Assembly: GCF_003952425.1 (NCBI RefSeq)
Contig: NZ_CP034449.1
Location: 2,542,001 to 2,606,000 of the forward strand
DNA: 64,000 bases
Direction: 5' to 3'
Origin: Mesorhizobium sp. M2A.F.Ca.ET.046.03.2.1
Lineage (GTDB): Bacteria > Pseudomonadota > Alphaproteobacteria > Rhizobiales > Rhizobiaceae
Both the position numbers and the translations under genes were made by a program. Below the pieces are notes generated by a model. The model searched no databases and was not told the origin of the DNA. It saw only the letters and a program-made list of their open reading frames with translations. This document shows positions 6,836-16,234 of the stretch, piece by piece; position 1 is the first letter of the stretch; every line of letters starts with the position of its first letter.

Positions 6836-9199
6836 TCAGGCCGGCTGCGTGGCCTCCCGCTTCAGCCTCTCGATCGCCATCAAGACACGCTCCGGTGTCG
6901 CCGGCGCGTCGAGGCGCGGACAGATCCTGTGGTCCGCGACGCTCGCGACGGCGTCGGAAAGCGCATGCAGAACCGACATGCCGAGCGGGAAAGGCGGCTC
7001 GCCGACGGCCTTGGAGCGATGCACGGTCGGCTCGTTCGCCTCGGACCAGTCGGCCAGCGTGACGTTGAAGACTTTTGGACGGTCGGAGGCGAGCGGGATC
7101 TTGTAGGTCGACGGCGCATGAGTGCGCAGGCGGCCCTTGTCGTCCCACCACAGTTCCTCGGTGGTCAGCCAGCCCATGCCCTGGATGAAGCCGCCTTCGA
7201 CCTGGCCGAGGTCGATGGCGCGGTTCAGCGAACGGCCGGTTTCATGCAGGATATCGGTGCGTTCGACCACATATTCTCCGGTCAGCGTGTCGACCGAGAC
7301 TTCCGAGCAGGAAGCGCCATAGGCGAAGTAGTAGAACGGGCGACCTTCGCCCTTGTCGCGGTTCCAGTGGATCTTCGGCGTCTTGTAGAAGCCGGCCGCC
7401 GACAGCTGGATGCGGGCCATATAGGCCTGCTTGACCAGATCGCCGAAGGGTATCTCCTGGTTGCCGATGCGGACGCGGTTGGGCAGGAACAACACCTGGT
7501 CGCGCGGCACCTGGTATTTTTCCGAGGCGAAGTTGGTCAGCCGGTCCTTGATCTGGCGGGCGGCGTTCTGCGCCGCCATGCCGTTGAGGTCGGAACCGGA
7601 CGAGGCGGCGGTCGCCGAGGTGTTCGGCACCTTGCCGGTGGTGGTCGCGGTGATCTTCACCTGATCGAGGTCGATCTGGAACTCCTCGGCCACCACCTGC
7701 GCCACCTTTAGGTAGAGGCCCTGCCCCATCTCGGTGCCGCCATGGTTCAGATGCACCGAACCGTCGGTGTAGACATGCACCAGCGCGCCGGCCTGGTTGT
7801 AGTGCGTGGCGGTGAAGGAGATGCCGAACTTGACCGGCGTCAGCGCCAGCCCGCGCTTGATGAAGCGGCTGTTGGCGTTGAAAGCGCTGATCTCGCGCCG
7901 GCGCCGCGCATAGTTCGAGCTCGCCTCCAGCTCGGCGATGATGCGCTGGATGACATTGTCCTCGACCGTCTGGTGGTAGGGCGTGACGTTGCGGTCGCCC
8001 TCCTTGTCACCACTTGCGCCATAGAAGTTCTTCTTGCGGATCTCGAGCGGGTCCTTGCCGAGGGCAAAGGCCACCTCGTCGATGACCCGCTCTGCGCCGA
8101 CCATGCCTTGCGGGCCGCCGAAGCCGCGAAACGCGGTGTTGGAGACCGTGTTGGTATAAAGCGGCGCTGACTGAGCGTGCACCGCCGGCCAGAAATAGGT
8201 GTTGTCGCAGTGGAACAGCGCGCGGTCGGTGACCGGGCCGGAGAGGTCCGACGAAAAGCCACAGCGCGCAGCAAACATGAAGTCGACGCCGAGGATGTTG
8301 CCGTCGTCGTCGAAGCCGACCTCGTAGTCGATCAGGAAATCATGCCGCTTGCCGGTCGCGGTCATGTCGTCGTCGCGGTCCGGCCGGATCTTGACCGCAC
8401 GATGATGGCGCTTGGCCGCGATCGCGGCGAGCGCCGCGAACTGGTTGCCCTGCGTTTCCTTGCCGCCGAAGCCGCCGCCCATGCGGCGGATTTCCACCGT
8501 GATGGCGTTGCTCGGGATACCCAGCGCATGGCTCACCATATGCTGGACTTCGCTCGGATGCTGGGTCGAGGAATAGATGGTGACGTCCTGGTCCTCGCCG
8601 GGGACGGCCATTGCGATATGGCCTTCGAGATAGAAGTGCTCCTGGCCGCCGAGGCGCATCTTGCCCTTGAGCTTGCGGGGCGCTGCCTTGATCGCCGCCG
8701 CCGCGTCGCCGCGCCTCAATGTGAGCGGCGGCGTGACAAGCTTGTCCTTGCGCGGGTCGAGCGCGCCTATGTCGGTGACGAAGGGCAGCTGCTCGTACTC
8801 GACCCTGGCCAGCCTGGTGGCGCGGCGGGCCTGCTCGCGTGTCTCGGCGATGACGCAGAAGATCGGCTGGCCATAGAACTCAACCTTGCCCTCGGCGAGC
8901 ACCGGCTCGTCATGGCGGCCGGTGGGCGAAATGTCGTTTTCTCCCGGCACGTCCTTTGCCGTCAGCACATCGACGACGCCAGGCGCGGCGCGCACGGCCG
9001 AGAGGTCCATCTTCGTGATCGTCGCATGCGTCGCGGTGGACAGGCCGAGGCAGCCATGCAGCGTGCCGGCCGGCTCCGGCATGTCGTCGATATAGACCGC
9101 CGTGCCGCTGACATGCTTGTGCGCGGATTCGTGGCGCTGGTCGCTGGCGACGCCACCCGAGATCTTCTGGGCCTTGAGGTTAGGGACGTGCTTGGTCAT
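6836..9199 (-). CDS. xdhB: Xanthine dehydrogenase, molybdenum-binding subunit XdhB
   Basis: A 787-residue large subunit that hydroxylates hypoxanthine and xanthine to urate in the cytoplasm. Features are the N-terminal domain starting near HESAHKHVSGTAVYIDDMPE, the cofactor-binding GGGFGGKE motif, FRGFGGPQGM, the GGTEMGQGLYLK segment and the C-terminal KAVGEPPFPLG with the catalytic Glu. The start at 9199 has a very strong ribosome site (AAAGGAGG). XdhC follows 62 bases downstream. An IS element begins 31 bases upstream of the start codon and separates it from xdhA, so readthrough from the xdhA promoter may be reduced. Confidence 0.95.
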   Translation of the reverse strand: MTKHVPNLKAQKISGGVASDQRHESAHKHVSGTAVYIDDMPEPAGTLHGCLGLSTATHATITKMDLSAVRAAPGVVDVLTAKDVPGENDISPTGRHDEPVLAEGKVEFYGQPIFCVIAETREQARRATRLARVEYEQLPFVTDIGALDPRKDKLVTPPLTLRRGDAAAAIKAAPRKLKGKMRLGGQEHFYLEGHIAMAVPGEDQDVTIYSSTQHPSEVQHMVSHALGIPSNAITVEIRRMGGGFGGKETQGNQFAALAAIAAKRHHRAVKIRPDRDDDMTATGKRHDFLIDYEVGFDDDGNILGVDFMFAARCGFSSDLSGPVTDRALFHCDNTYFWPAVHAQSAPLYTNTVSNTAFRGFGGPQGMVGAERVIDEVAFALGKDPLEIRKKNFYGASGDKEGDRNVTPYHQTVEDNVIQRIIAELEASSNYARRRREISAFNANSRFIKRGLALTPVKFGISFTATHYNQAGALVHVYTDGSVHLNHGGTEMGQGLYLKVAQVVAEEFQIDLDQVKITATTTGKVPNTSATAASSGSDLNGMAAQNAARQIKDRLTNFASEKYQVPRDQVLFLPNRVRIGNQEIPFGDLVKQAYMARIQLSAAGFYKTPKIHWNRDKGEGRPFYYFAYGASCSEVSVDTLTGEYVVERTDILHETGRSLNRAIDLGQVEGGFIQGMGWLTTEELWWDDKGRLRTHAPSTYKIPLASDRPKVFNVTLADWSEANEPTVHRSKAVGEPPFPLGMSVLHALSDAVASVADHRICPRLDAPATPERVLMAIERLKREATQPA

Positions 9200-9220
9200 T
9201 CAGCCTCCTTTCCTTCTCCC

Positions 9221-9229
9221 CGTTCACGG
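9221..9229 (+). repeat. Target-site duplication, left copy
   Basis: CGTTCACGG, repeated directly at 10527-10535 on the other side of the insertion sequence. The 9 bp direct repeat abuts both terminal inverted repeats exactly. Confidence 0.85.
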
Positions 9230-10526
9230 CAGGGCTGTCCGGGGAAAGGTTCGGGTGAATCGAAATGCCGCATGTGCATGCCCCGTAAGACGGGGATTTT
9301 CCGTCTACCTTCTGGTTGTCGAGACTCAGAAAGGGAACGGGGCATGCGCTTTACGCCTAGCATTCTTGGCAAGCTGGTTGAACCGATCAATCGTCGCCGC
9401 TTCCAGACGATTGTGGATAGCCATGACGGGGATGCGTATGACAAGTCGTTCAAGAGCTGGGACCATCTCGTGGTGTTGATCTATGCTCAGCTCAGCGGCG
9501 CGACGAGCCTTCGCAGCCTGCAAGCCGGCTGGAACGCCAACTGCCAGCACCATTACCACCTCGGCAGCGACCTGTTGCGGCGCTCGACCTTGTCGGACGC
9601 CAACCGGCGCCGCCCTGTAGCCGTCTTCGCCGAGACGTTCGCCCTGCTTGCAGGCCAACTCGACCGGCAGATGCGTCGCGAAGGCAGTGCCATGCTGCGG
9701 CTGATCGATTCCACGCCCATCCCGCTCGGCAAGCTTTGCGACTGGGCCAAGTCGAACGGCCGCATCCGCGGCATGAAGCTGCATATCGTCTATGATCCAG
9801 ACAGCGACTGTCCGCGCGTCCTCGACATCACCGATGCCAACGTCAACGACGCCCAGATCGGCCGCACCATCTCTATCGAAGACGGTGCGACCTACGTGTT
9901 CGACAAGGGTTACTGCCACTACGGCTGGTGGACGGCGATCGCGGCGGCGCAAGCCTTCTTCGTCACCCGGCCCAAAACCAACATGGGGCTCAAGCTGGTG
10001 TGCGATCGTCCCCTCGCAGCCATGCACGGCGATGGCTTCACCGTGCTTGAGGATGCCGAGGTGAGCTTTGCCAGCAAAGGCGATTCCAAACTGCCGATCC
10101 GCTTGCGTCGCATCATCGTGAAGCGAGACGAAGGCGACACCATCACGCTGCTGACCAACGATCTCGAGCGCTCGGCCGCCGACATAGCAGCCCTCTACAA
10201 GGGGCGCTGGCAGATTGAGCTCCTGTTCCGCTGGATCAAGCAGCACCTCAAGATCCGTAAGTTCCTCGGCAACAATGACAACGCCATCCGCCTGCAGCTC
10301 TTCGCCGCCATGATCGCCTATGCGCTGTTGCGCATTGCAGCGCGCGCATATCGCGTTGCACTGCCGATCCTGCGCTTCACCGACCTGGTGACACGATGCC
10401 TGTTCGAGCGGCGCCACATCGCCGCCATCGACAAACCGCCGCCCGTCAATCCAAGTCGAAGGTACCCCCGCTGCTCTCCCGATCAGATGAGCCTCGACTA
10501 TGTCTAACTTTCCCCGGACAGCCCTG
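9230..10526 (+). mobile_element. IS4-family insertion sequence, complete, 1297 bp
   Basis: Bounded by perfect 19 bp terminal inverted repeats CAGGGCTGTCCGGGGAAAG (9230-9248 and the complement at 10508-10526) and by 9 bp target duplications. It carries one transposase gene whose stop abuts the right repeat. Both ends and the open reading frame are intact, so insertion looks recent. The IS is transcribed against the xdh genes. Confidence 0.93.
9344..10507 (+). CDS. IS4-family transposase
   Basis: A 387-residue DDE transposase. The N-terminal part (RFTPSILGKLVEPINRRRF) resembles the DUF4372 domain. Catalytic residues are in RLIDSTPI, YVFDKGYC and YKGRWQIELLFRWIKQHLK, which matches the IS4 Y-(2)-R-(3)-E-(6)-K signature. 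The start at 9344 follows AGGGAACGGGGC. The open frame extends upstream to 8177 across xdhB, but that part is only antisense to xdhB and is not part of the gene. No frameshift or internal stop is present. Confidence 0.95.
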   Translation: MRFTPSILGKLVEPINRRRFQTIVDSHDGDAYDKSFKSWDHLVVLIYAQLSGATSLRSLQAGWNANCQHHYHLGSDLLRRSTLSDANRRRPVAVFAETFALLAGQLDRQMRREGSAMLRLIDSTPIPLGKLCDWAKSNGRIRGMKLHIVYDPDSDCPRVLDITDANVNDAQIGRTISIEDGATYVFDKGYCHYGWWTAIAAAQAFFVTRPKTNMGLKLVCDRPLAAMHGDGFTVLEDAEVSFASKGDSKLPIRLRRIIVKRDEGDTITLLTNDLERSAADIAALYKGRWQIELLFRWIKQHLKIRKFLGNNDNAIRLQLFAAMIAYALLRIAARAYRVALPILRFTDLVTRCLFERRHIAAIDKPPPVNPSRRYPRCSPDQMSLDYV

Positions 10527-10535
10527 CGTTCACGG
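10527..10535 (+). repeat. Target-site duplication, right copy
   Basis: CGTTCACGG, the direct copy of 9221-9229, immediately after the right terminal repeat of the insertion sequence. Confidence 0.85.
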
Positions 10536-10698
10536 GGAGAAGGTGGCCCGAAGGGTCGGATGAGGGGCGGCGCTGACGTCGACGAGTTTGCAGAAAACGA
10601 CCGGTGCCGGCGCCGCCCCTCATCTGCCTGCCGGCATCTTCTCCCCGTGAACGGGGAGAAGGACGCTACCCGCGACTGCTTGCACGCGTTGATTTGCA

Positions 10699-12180
10699 TC
10701 AGGCCGCCTCGCTGCGCGAAACCTGTAGCGGCGCCTTGGTGCCGGTCGTCTCGACATAAAAGCGCAGCAGAAGGTTCTTCGCCGCCAGCGCCCGATATTC
10801 GGCGCTTGCCCGCATGTCGGTGAGCGGCGTGAAGTCACTGGCGTATTCGGCCATAGCCGCCTCCACGGTCGCTTCGCTCCAGACCTTGCCGATCAATGCC
10901 TTCTCAACCGCCGTGGCGCGCTTCGGCGTCGCCGCCATGCCGCCATAGGCGATGCGGATATCGGCCACCGTACCGTTCTTGGCCAACGTCAGGTAAAAAG
11001 CCCCGAGCGTCGCCGTGATGTCCTCGTCGCGGCGCTTGGTGACCTTGTAGACGGCAAATTTTTCGCCGCTCGCCGGCACCGGAACATGCACCGCTTCGAC
11101 GAACTCGCCGGGCTGACGGTCCTGCTTGCCATAGGCGATGAAGAAGGTTTCGAGCGGGATCGTGCGGCGCTTCTTGCCCTTGCCCAGCGTAAGCTGCGCG
11201 CCGAGCGCGATCAGCGGCGGCGGCGTGTCGCCGATGGGCGAGCCGTTGGCGATGTTGCCGCCGATCGTGCCCATGTTGCGCACCTGCTCACCGCCGATGC
11301 GGTCGACCAGCGGTCCCAAGGCCGGGATGCGCTTCGACAGCGTCTCGAAGGCTTCGGTGTAGGTTACGCCCGCGCCGATGGTGATGACGCCGTCCTTCTC
11401 CGAGATGGCGCGCAGGCCGTCGAGACCGCCGATGAAGATCGCGGGCGAGATGTCGCGCATATGCTTGGTGACCCAGAGGCCGACATCGGTCGAGCCGGCG
11501 ACGATGGTGGCGCCCGGCTCCTTTTCGAGCAGCCCTGCGAAATCGTCGACGCCGGCCGGCACGATCAGCCGCGCCTTGCCCGACCCGATCTCGACTCTCG
11601 CGCCATCGCGCAATGCCTTCAGCCGCGCGGTGATGTCCTTGCGCTCCACCGCCAGCGGATCCTTCGCCGCCTTGCCGTAGCTCGAAATGGCATGCGCGGC
11701 GCGCATGATCGCCTCATAGCCGGTGCAGCGGCAAAGATTGCCCTGCAGCGCCTTTTCGATCGCGGCGTTGGACGGATCGGGCGTCTTCATCCACAGCCCG
11801 TAGAGCGACATGACGAAGCCCGGCGTGCAGAAGCCGCATTGCGAGCCGTGGAAATCGACCATCGCCTGCTGCACGGGGTGCAACTTACCAGGCTCGCCGC
11901 GCAGATGCTCGACAGTGACGACATGGGTGCCGTCGAGCGAACCCACGAAACGGATGCAGGCATTGACGCTTTCATAGACCAGGCCGTCGCCGGCAAGCTT
12001 GCCGACCAGCACCGTGCAGGCGCCGCAGTCGCCCTCGGCGCAGCCTTCCTTGGTGCCGCGCAGCGAGCGGTTGAGCCGCAGCCAGTCGAGCAGGGTCGCA
12101 TCGGGCGCGACGTCTGTGAGAGCCACGTCGCCGCCGTTCAGGATGAAACGTATCTCGGTGCGGACCTTGGTATCGGCCAT
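10699..12180 (-). CDS. xdhA: Xanthine dehydrogenase, iron-sulfur/FAD subunit XdhA
   Basis: A 493-residue small subunit passing electrons from the molybdenum centre through two 2Fe-2S clusters to FAD and NAD+. Cluster ligands are Cys47, Cys52, Cys55 and Cys75 (CAEGDCGAC) and Cys115, Cys118, Cys150, Cys152 (QCGFC and CRC). The FAD domain from about residue 190 has IVAGSTDVGLW and TIGGNIANGSPIGD. The start at 12180 lies three bases after the uraH stop, so uraH and xdhA are likely co-transcribed. The natural partner xdhB is separated by a palindrome and an IS. Confidence 0.95.
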   Translation of the reverse strand: MADTKVRTEIRFILNGGDVALTDVAPDATLLDWLRLNRSLRGTKEGCAEGDCGACTVLVGKLAGDGLVYESVNACIRFVGSLDGTHVVTVEHLRGEPGKLHPVQQAMVDFHGSQCGFCTPGFVMSLYGLWMKTPDPSNAAIEKALQGNLCRCTGYEAIMRAAHAISSYGKAAKDPLAVERKDITARLKALRDGARVEIGSGKARLIVPAGVDDFAGLLEKEPGATIVAGSTDVGLWVTKHMRDISPAIFIGGLDGLRAISEKDGVITIGAGVTYTEAFETLSKRIPALGPLVDRIGGEQVRNMGTIGGNIANGSPIGDTPPPLIALGAQLTLGKGKKRRTIPLETFFIAYGKQDRQPGEFVEAVHVPVPASGEKFAVYKVTKRRDEDITATLGAFYLTLAKNGTVADIRIAYGGMAATPKRATAVEKALIGKVWSEATVEAAMAEYASDFTPLTDMRASAEYRALAAKNLLLRFYVETTGTKAPLQVSRSEAA

Positions 12181-12183
12181 GTC

Positions 12184-12558
12184 TCAACTCCCCCGATAGG
12201 TCGAGTAGCCATAGGGCGAAATCAAGAGCGGGACGTGATAGTGCCGCGCTTCTGCCATGCCGAAGCGGATCGGCACGATGTCGAGGAAAGCAGGCTCAGG
12301 CAAGCTGATGCCTTGGCCACGCAGATAGTCGCCGGCGGCGAAGACCAGCTCATATTCGCCGGTGCGGAACTCGGCGCCGGCGAGCAGCGGCCCGTCGCAG
12401 CGACCATCGTCATTGGTGGCGACGGTCTTGAGATGGGTGCGGCTCTGGGCCTCGATGCGGAAAAGCTCGATCGACAGGCCCTTTGCCGGCCGTCCGGTCG
12501 CGGTGTCCAGCACATGGGTGGTCAGGCGCCCGCCATCGGCTTTCGACGTTTCTGCCAC
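12184..12558 (-). CDS. uraH: 5-hydroxyisourate hydrolase
   Basis: Transthyretin-like HIU hydrolase that opens 5-hydroxyisourate to OHCU, the step after PuuD. It shows the N-terminal signature [14 protein letters not shown] and the C-terminal family signature ending YRGS, at 124 residues, close to the normal family length. The start is taken as GTG at 12558 because GGGAGG lies just upstream and the protein then begins near the domain; the frame extends to 12708 but those residues do not match the family. It is the first gene of the minus-strand xdh series, divergent from puuE-uraD. Confidence 0.92.
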   Translation of the reverse strand: MAETSKADGGRLTTHVLDTATGRPAKGLSIELFRIEAQSRTHLKTVATNDDGRCDGPLLAGAEFRTGEYELVFAAGDYLRGQGISLPEPAFLDIVPIRFGMAEARHYHVPLLISPYGYSTYRGS

Positions 12559-12727
12559 TGGCGGCCTCCCGTCTCGGTACAATCTCAGATCAATTGTGCG
12601 CCAATTAAAGGCGATGCATAAGCCCCGGTCGAGCGGAGCGGGGCAAAAAGCACTTTCAAAAATTTTCGGGGGAATGCATGCGCACTCCTTTCGATATCTT
12701 AATCGCAACCATCGGGCAGGAGCGACA

Positions 12728-14152
12728 ATGCGTTACGATAGGGACATGCGCGGTTACGGGGCCAATCCGCCGGACCCGAAATGGCCTGGCGGCGCGCACG
12801 TCGCGGTTCAGTTCGTCGTCAACTACGAGGAAGGCGGCGAGAACTGTGTGCTGCACGGCGACAAGGCCTCGGAAGCCTTCCTGTCCGAGATCGTCGGCGC
12901 AGCGCCGTGGGTCGGCCAGCGCCACTGGAACATGGAGTCGATCTATGAATACGGCGCCCGCGCCGGCTTCTGGCGGCTCTACAGGCTGTTCACCGAAGCG
13001 CAGGTGCCGGTGACCTGCTACGGCGTCGCCACCGCGCTCGCACGCTCGCCCGATCAGGTCGTCGCAATGCAGGAAGCCGGCTGGGAGATCGCCTCGCACG
13101 GCCTGAAATGGATCGACTATCGCGACCATGCGGCCGAGGATGAGAAGCGCGACCTCGATGAGGCGATCCGGCTGCATTACGAGGTGACCGGCGCGCGGCC
13201 GACCGGCTGGTATACCGGGCGCACCTCGGTGAACACGGTGCGGCTCGTCGCCGAGGAAGGCGGCTTCGACTATGTCTCCGACACCTATGACGACGAGCTG
13301 CCTTACTGGTTCGACCGCGACGGGCTGGAGACGCCGCAGCTCATCATCCCCTACACGCTCGACGCCAACGACATGCGCTTCGCGACGCCGCAAGGGTTCA
13401 ACTCCGGCGACCAGTTCTTCGCCTATCTGAAGGACAGTTTCGACACGCTCTACGCCGACGGCAAGGCAGGCCGGCCGCGCATGATGAATATCGGCCTGCA
13501 CTGCCGGTTGGTCGGCCGCCCCGGTCGGGTAGCGGCGCTGAAGCGCTTCGTCGATTATGTTAAGTCGCATGACAAGGTCTGGCTGACCCGGCGCATCGAC
13601 ATCGCCAAACACTGGCGCGAGAAGCATCCCTATCAGGCGCCGGCGCTGCGGCCGTCCAGGATGGAGTTCGAGGAATTCGTGCACGCCTTTGGCGGCGTGT
13701 TCGAGCATTCGCCCTGGATTGCCGAGCGCGCCTACGAACTGGAGCTTGGGCCGGCGCATGACAGCGCGGGCGGCCTGCACAACGCGCTCTGCCGGGTCTT
13801 CCGCGCGGCGACGGAGGCCGAGCGTCTTTCCGTGCTCAACGCCCATCCCGACCTTGCGGGCAAGCTGGCGGCGGCCAAGCGGCTGACGCCGGAATCGGCC
13901 AGGGAGCAGGCCTCCGCCGGGCTCGACGCGCTGACCGACAAGGAGCGCGAGCTGTTCTCGAAACTCAACGCCGCGTATGTCACCACCTTCGGCTTTCCCT
14001 TCATCATCGCGGTCAAGGGCAAGTCCAAGGACGAAATCCTGGCGGAGTTCGAGGCGCGGATCGGCAACAGCCGCGGCACCGAGTTGGAAACCGCCTGCAA
14101 ACAGGTCGAACGCATCGCGTTGCTTCGCCTGAAAGACATGCTCCCACTCTGA
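12728..14152 (+). CDS. puuE: Allantoinase PuuE fused to OHCU decarboxylase UraD
   Basis: A 474-residue bifunctional protein. Residues 1 to about 305 are a PuuE-type allantoinase of the polysaccharide-deacetylase fold ([32 protein letters not shown]), opening allantoin to allantoate. Residues about 308-474 are UraD ([17 protein letters not shown], then [12 protein letters not shown] with catalytic His373), which decarboxylates OHCU to S-allantoin. Two consecutive pathway steps are thus on one chain, in reverse order relative to the reactions. The start at 12728 has AGGAG six bases upstream. It begins the plus-strand operon with allE, allA and a deaminase. Confidence 0.93.
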   Translation: MRYDRDMRGYGANPPDPKWPGGAHVAVQFVVNYEEGGENCVLHGDKASEAFLSEIVGAAPWVGQRHWNMESIYEYGARAGFWRLYRLFTEAQVPVTCYGVATALARSPDQVVAMQEAGWEIASHGLKWIDYRDHAAEDEKRDLDEAIRLHYEVTGARPTGWYTGRTSVNTVRLVAEEGGFDYVSDTYDDELPYWFDRDGLETPQLIIPYTLDANDMRFATPQGFNSGDQFFAYLKDSFDTLYADGKAGRPRMMNIGLHCRLVGRPGRVAALKRFVDYVKSHDKVWLTRRIDIAKHWREKHPYQAPALRPSRMEFEEFVHAFGGVFEHSPWIAERAYELELGPAHDSAGGLHNALCRVFRAATEAERLSVLNAHPDLAGKLAAAKRLTPESAREQASAGLDALTDKERELFSKLNAAYVTTFGFPFIIAVKGKSKDEILAEFEARIGNSRGTELETACKQVERIALLRLKDMLPL

Positions 14153-14165
14153 TGTTTGTTTTTAC

Positions 14166-14227
14166 GCAATTCCGGACGGAAGGCTTGGGCGAAGTCGCCG
14201 AATCCAACCCCTTTACACTGGAATTGC
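14166..14227. repeat. Palindromic element, family B, copy 2 (variant, 62 bp)
   Basis: It has the same GCAATTCCGGACGGAA start and GGAATTGC end as the 44 bp element at 4455, but with a different, longer centre. It lies in the 93 bp leader between puuE-uraD and allE. Confidence 0.75.
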
Positions 14228-14245
14228 TCTGAGGGTCAGGACCCC

Positions 14246-15121
14246 ATGGATATGATCAAGACTGCCGAGCGAACCTATTACGCGCCGCAGGGTGGCCATC
14301 CCGGCCAGAACGAGCTTTTGACCGGCCGCGCCGTCTTCACCGAAGCCTATGCGGTCATTCCCAAAGGCGTCATGCAGGACATCGTCACCAGTCCGCTGCC
14401 GTTCTGGGACAAGACCAGGGCCTGGATCATCGCAAGGCCGCTTTCGGGCTTCGCCGAGACTTTTTCGCAATATATCGTCGAGGTCCTGCCGGGCGGCGGC
14501 AGCGACCGGCCCGAACTCGACGCCGGCGCCGAGGGCGTGCTGTTCGTCGTCGAAGGCGAGATCACCGTTTCGCTGGCCGGCAAAAAGCATGTACTTGCCC
14601 CCGGCGGCTTCGCCTTCCTGCCGCCGTCCAGCGGCTGGACGGTGCGCAACGAGAGCGGCGCCGCTGCCCGATTCCACTGGATCCGCAAGGCCTATGAGGC
14701 TGTCGACGGCCTCGACGTGCCGGAAGCCTTCTTCTCCAGCGACCAGGACGTCGCGCTGAGCCCGATGCCGGGCACGGAAGGGCGCTGGGCAACGACCCGC
14801 TTCGTCGATCCGGCCGATATGCGCCACGACATGCATGTCACCATCGTCACGCTGAAGCCGGGCGCGGTCATACCGTTCGCCGAGACCCATGTGATGGAGC
14901 ACGGGCTCTACGTGCTCGAAGGCAAGGCTGTTTACCGGCTCAACCAGGACTGGGTCGAGGTCGAGGCCGGCGACTTCATGTGGCTGCGCGCCTTCTGCCC
15001 GCAGGCCTGCTATGCCGGTGGACCCGGCAATTTCCGCTATTTGCTCTACAAGGACGTCAACCGCCACGCCAGGCTTAACGGTTATCTTGGGGGCGGCTAT
15101 CTCGGGGGCAAGGCGCGGTGA
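14246..15121 (+). CDS. allE: (S)-ureidoglycine aminohydrolase, bicupin
   Basis: A 291-residue double-cupin protein that releases ammonia from S-ureidoglycine to give ureidoglycolate. The first cupin has LFVVEGEITVSLAGKKH, the second has HVTIVTLKPGAVIPFAETHV, MEHGLYVLEGKAVY and WVEVEAGDFMWLRAFCPQACY, carrying the metal-binding His and Glu residues. The start at 14246 (MDMIKTAERTYY) follows AGG; the frame extends upstream to 14156 through the family B repeat, which is not expected to be coding. The stop overlaps the allA start by four bases. Confidence 0.92.
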   Translation: MDMIKTAERTYYAPQGGHPGQNELLTGRAVFTEAYAVIPKGVMQDIVTSPLPFWDKTRAWIIARPLSGFAETFSQYIVEVLPGGGSDRPELDAGAEGVLFVVEGEITVSLAGKKHVLAPGGFAFLPPSSGWTVRNESGAAARFHWIRKAYEAVDGLDVPEAFFSSDQDVALSPMPGTEGRWATTRFVDPADMRHDMHVTIVTLKPGAVIPFAETHVMEHGLYVLEGKAVYRLNQDWVEVEAGDFMWLRAFCPQACYAGGPGNFRYLLYKDVNRHARLNGYLGGGYLGGKAR

Positions 15122-15609
15122 GCCGCATCGTTGCCAAGCCACTGACCCGCGAGAACTTTGCGCCTTTCGGCGACGTCATCGACATGGGCGGCGACAACCG
15201 CTACCCGATCAATGGCGGCAAGGCGATGCGCTATCACGACCTGGCCACGGCGGAAGCGGCCGGCCCGAACGCGCGGGTGCTGATCTCGATGGTGCGCGGG
15301 ACGCCCTACGAGATGCCGCTGAAGCTCACCATGGTCGAACGCCATCCGCTCGGCAGCCAGGCCTTCATCCCGCTGTCGCCGCGGCCCTTTCTGGTGGTCG
15401 TCTGCCATGACACCAAGGACGGCCCGGGTGAGCCGCACGCCTTCCTCGCCGGACCCGGACAGGGCATCAACTACCGCCGCAACCTGTGGCATGGCGTGCT
15501 GACGCCGATCGGCGAGGAACAGGATTTCCTGATCGTCGACCGCGCCGGCGACGGCTCCAATCTCGAGGAATTTCACTTCTCGCACCCTTACGAGATCCAC
15601 CTTCCCTGA
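15118..15609 (+). CDS. allA: Ureidoglycolate lyase
   Basis: A 163-residue AllA-type lyase splitting ureidoglycolate into glyoxylate and urea. Recognisable motifs are PLTRENFAPFGDVI at the start, the VERHPLGSQAFIPL segment, and the GINYRRNLWHGVLTPIG motif, followed by DFLIVDRAGDGSN. The start is GTG at 15118, overlapping the allE stop (GTGA), so translation is coupled. Together with allE it takes ureidoglycine on to glyoxylate. Confidence 0.93.
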   Translation: MSRIVAKPLTRENFAPFGDVIDMGGDNRYPINGGKAMRYHDLATAEAAGPNARVLISMVRGTPYEMPLKLTMVERHPLGSQAFIPLSPRPFLVVVCHDTKDGPGEPHAFLAGPGQGINYRRNLWHGVLTPIGEEQDFLIVDRAGDGSNLEEFHFSHPYEIHLP

Positions 15610-15619
15610 AAGCCCTTCC

Positions 15620-16213
15620 ATGACCGACGTTTCGCTGATCGACCGCCTGCTCGACGTGATCGAGCACGACATCGTGCCAAAGACGGCGCAAGGCGTCGCC
15701 CATGGCAATAAGCTGTTCGGCGCCGCGATCCTCAGGAAGGACGACCGCTCGCTGGTGCTGGCCGAGACCAACAACGAGATGGAAAATCCGCTCTGGCATG
15801 GCGAGGTGCATTGCCTGAAGCGTTTCTATGAGATGCCGAAGGCTGAGCGCGTCGACACCCAGGATGCGTTGTTTCTCGCCACGCATGAGCCCTGCTCGCT
15901 CTGCCTGTCAGCGATCACCTGGACCGGCTTCGACAATTTCTACTATCTGTTCAGCCACGAGGATTCGCGCGACAGCTTCGCCATTCCGCACGATCTCAAA
16001 ATCCTGAAAGAGGTCTTCACCCTGGACCCCGGCGGTTACAATGCCGAGAACGCCTATTGGAAAAGCTTTTCCATTCGCAGGCTGGTGCGCGCCCTGCCCG
16101 AAGCCGAGCGCAAGCGGCTGGAGGCAAGGATCGGCAGGATTTCGGAGCGCTATGACGAGCTGTCCGACGCTTACCAAGCGAGCAAGGCGGAGAACGACAT
16201 TCCGCTGAACTGA
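15620..16213 (+). CDS. CDA-fold nucleoside/purine deaminase
   Basis: A 197-residue zinc deaminase of the cytidine/tRNA-adenosine/guanine deaminase fold. The zinc and catalytic residues are His60 and Glu62 in HGE and Cys92 and Cys95 in EPCSLC. It follows allA by ten bases in the purine operon, so guanine deaminase (guanine to xanthine, feeding XdhAB) is a plausible role, but the sequence alone does not fix the substrate. It has a longer C-terminal helical tail (about 70 residues after the core) than the small guanine deaminases. Confidence 0.85.
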   Translation: MTDVSLIDRLLDVIEHDIVPKTAQGVAHGNKLFGAAILRKDDRSLVLAETNNEMENPLWHGEVHCLKRFYEMPKAERVDTQDALFLATHEPCSLCLSAITWTGFDNFYYLFSHEDSRDSFAIPHDLKILKEVFTLDPGGYNAENAYWKSFSIRRLVRALPEAERKRLEARIGRISERYDELSDAYQASKAENDIPLN

Positions 16214-16234
16214 ATCGTTTCCACTGCACCTACC

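Larger units (their letters stand above)
9212..10662. repeat. Palindromic repeat split by an insertion sequence
   Basis: Before the IS entered, the sequence would have been one rhizobial palindrome: CTTCTCCCCGTTCACGGGGA at the xdhB side through the inverse arm ending at 10662 (CTTCTCCCCGTGAACGGGGA), with inner arms GATGAGGGGCGGCGC and GCGCCGCCCCTCATC. The IS occupies 9230-10526, within the first small hairpin. Confidence 0.8.

Noticed and set aside
8177..9343. Upstream extension of the transposase frame
   Set aside because: It is antisense to xdhB and lies outside the IS left end at 9230; the transposase starts at 9344.
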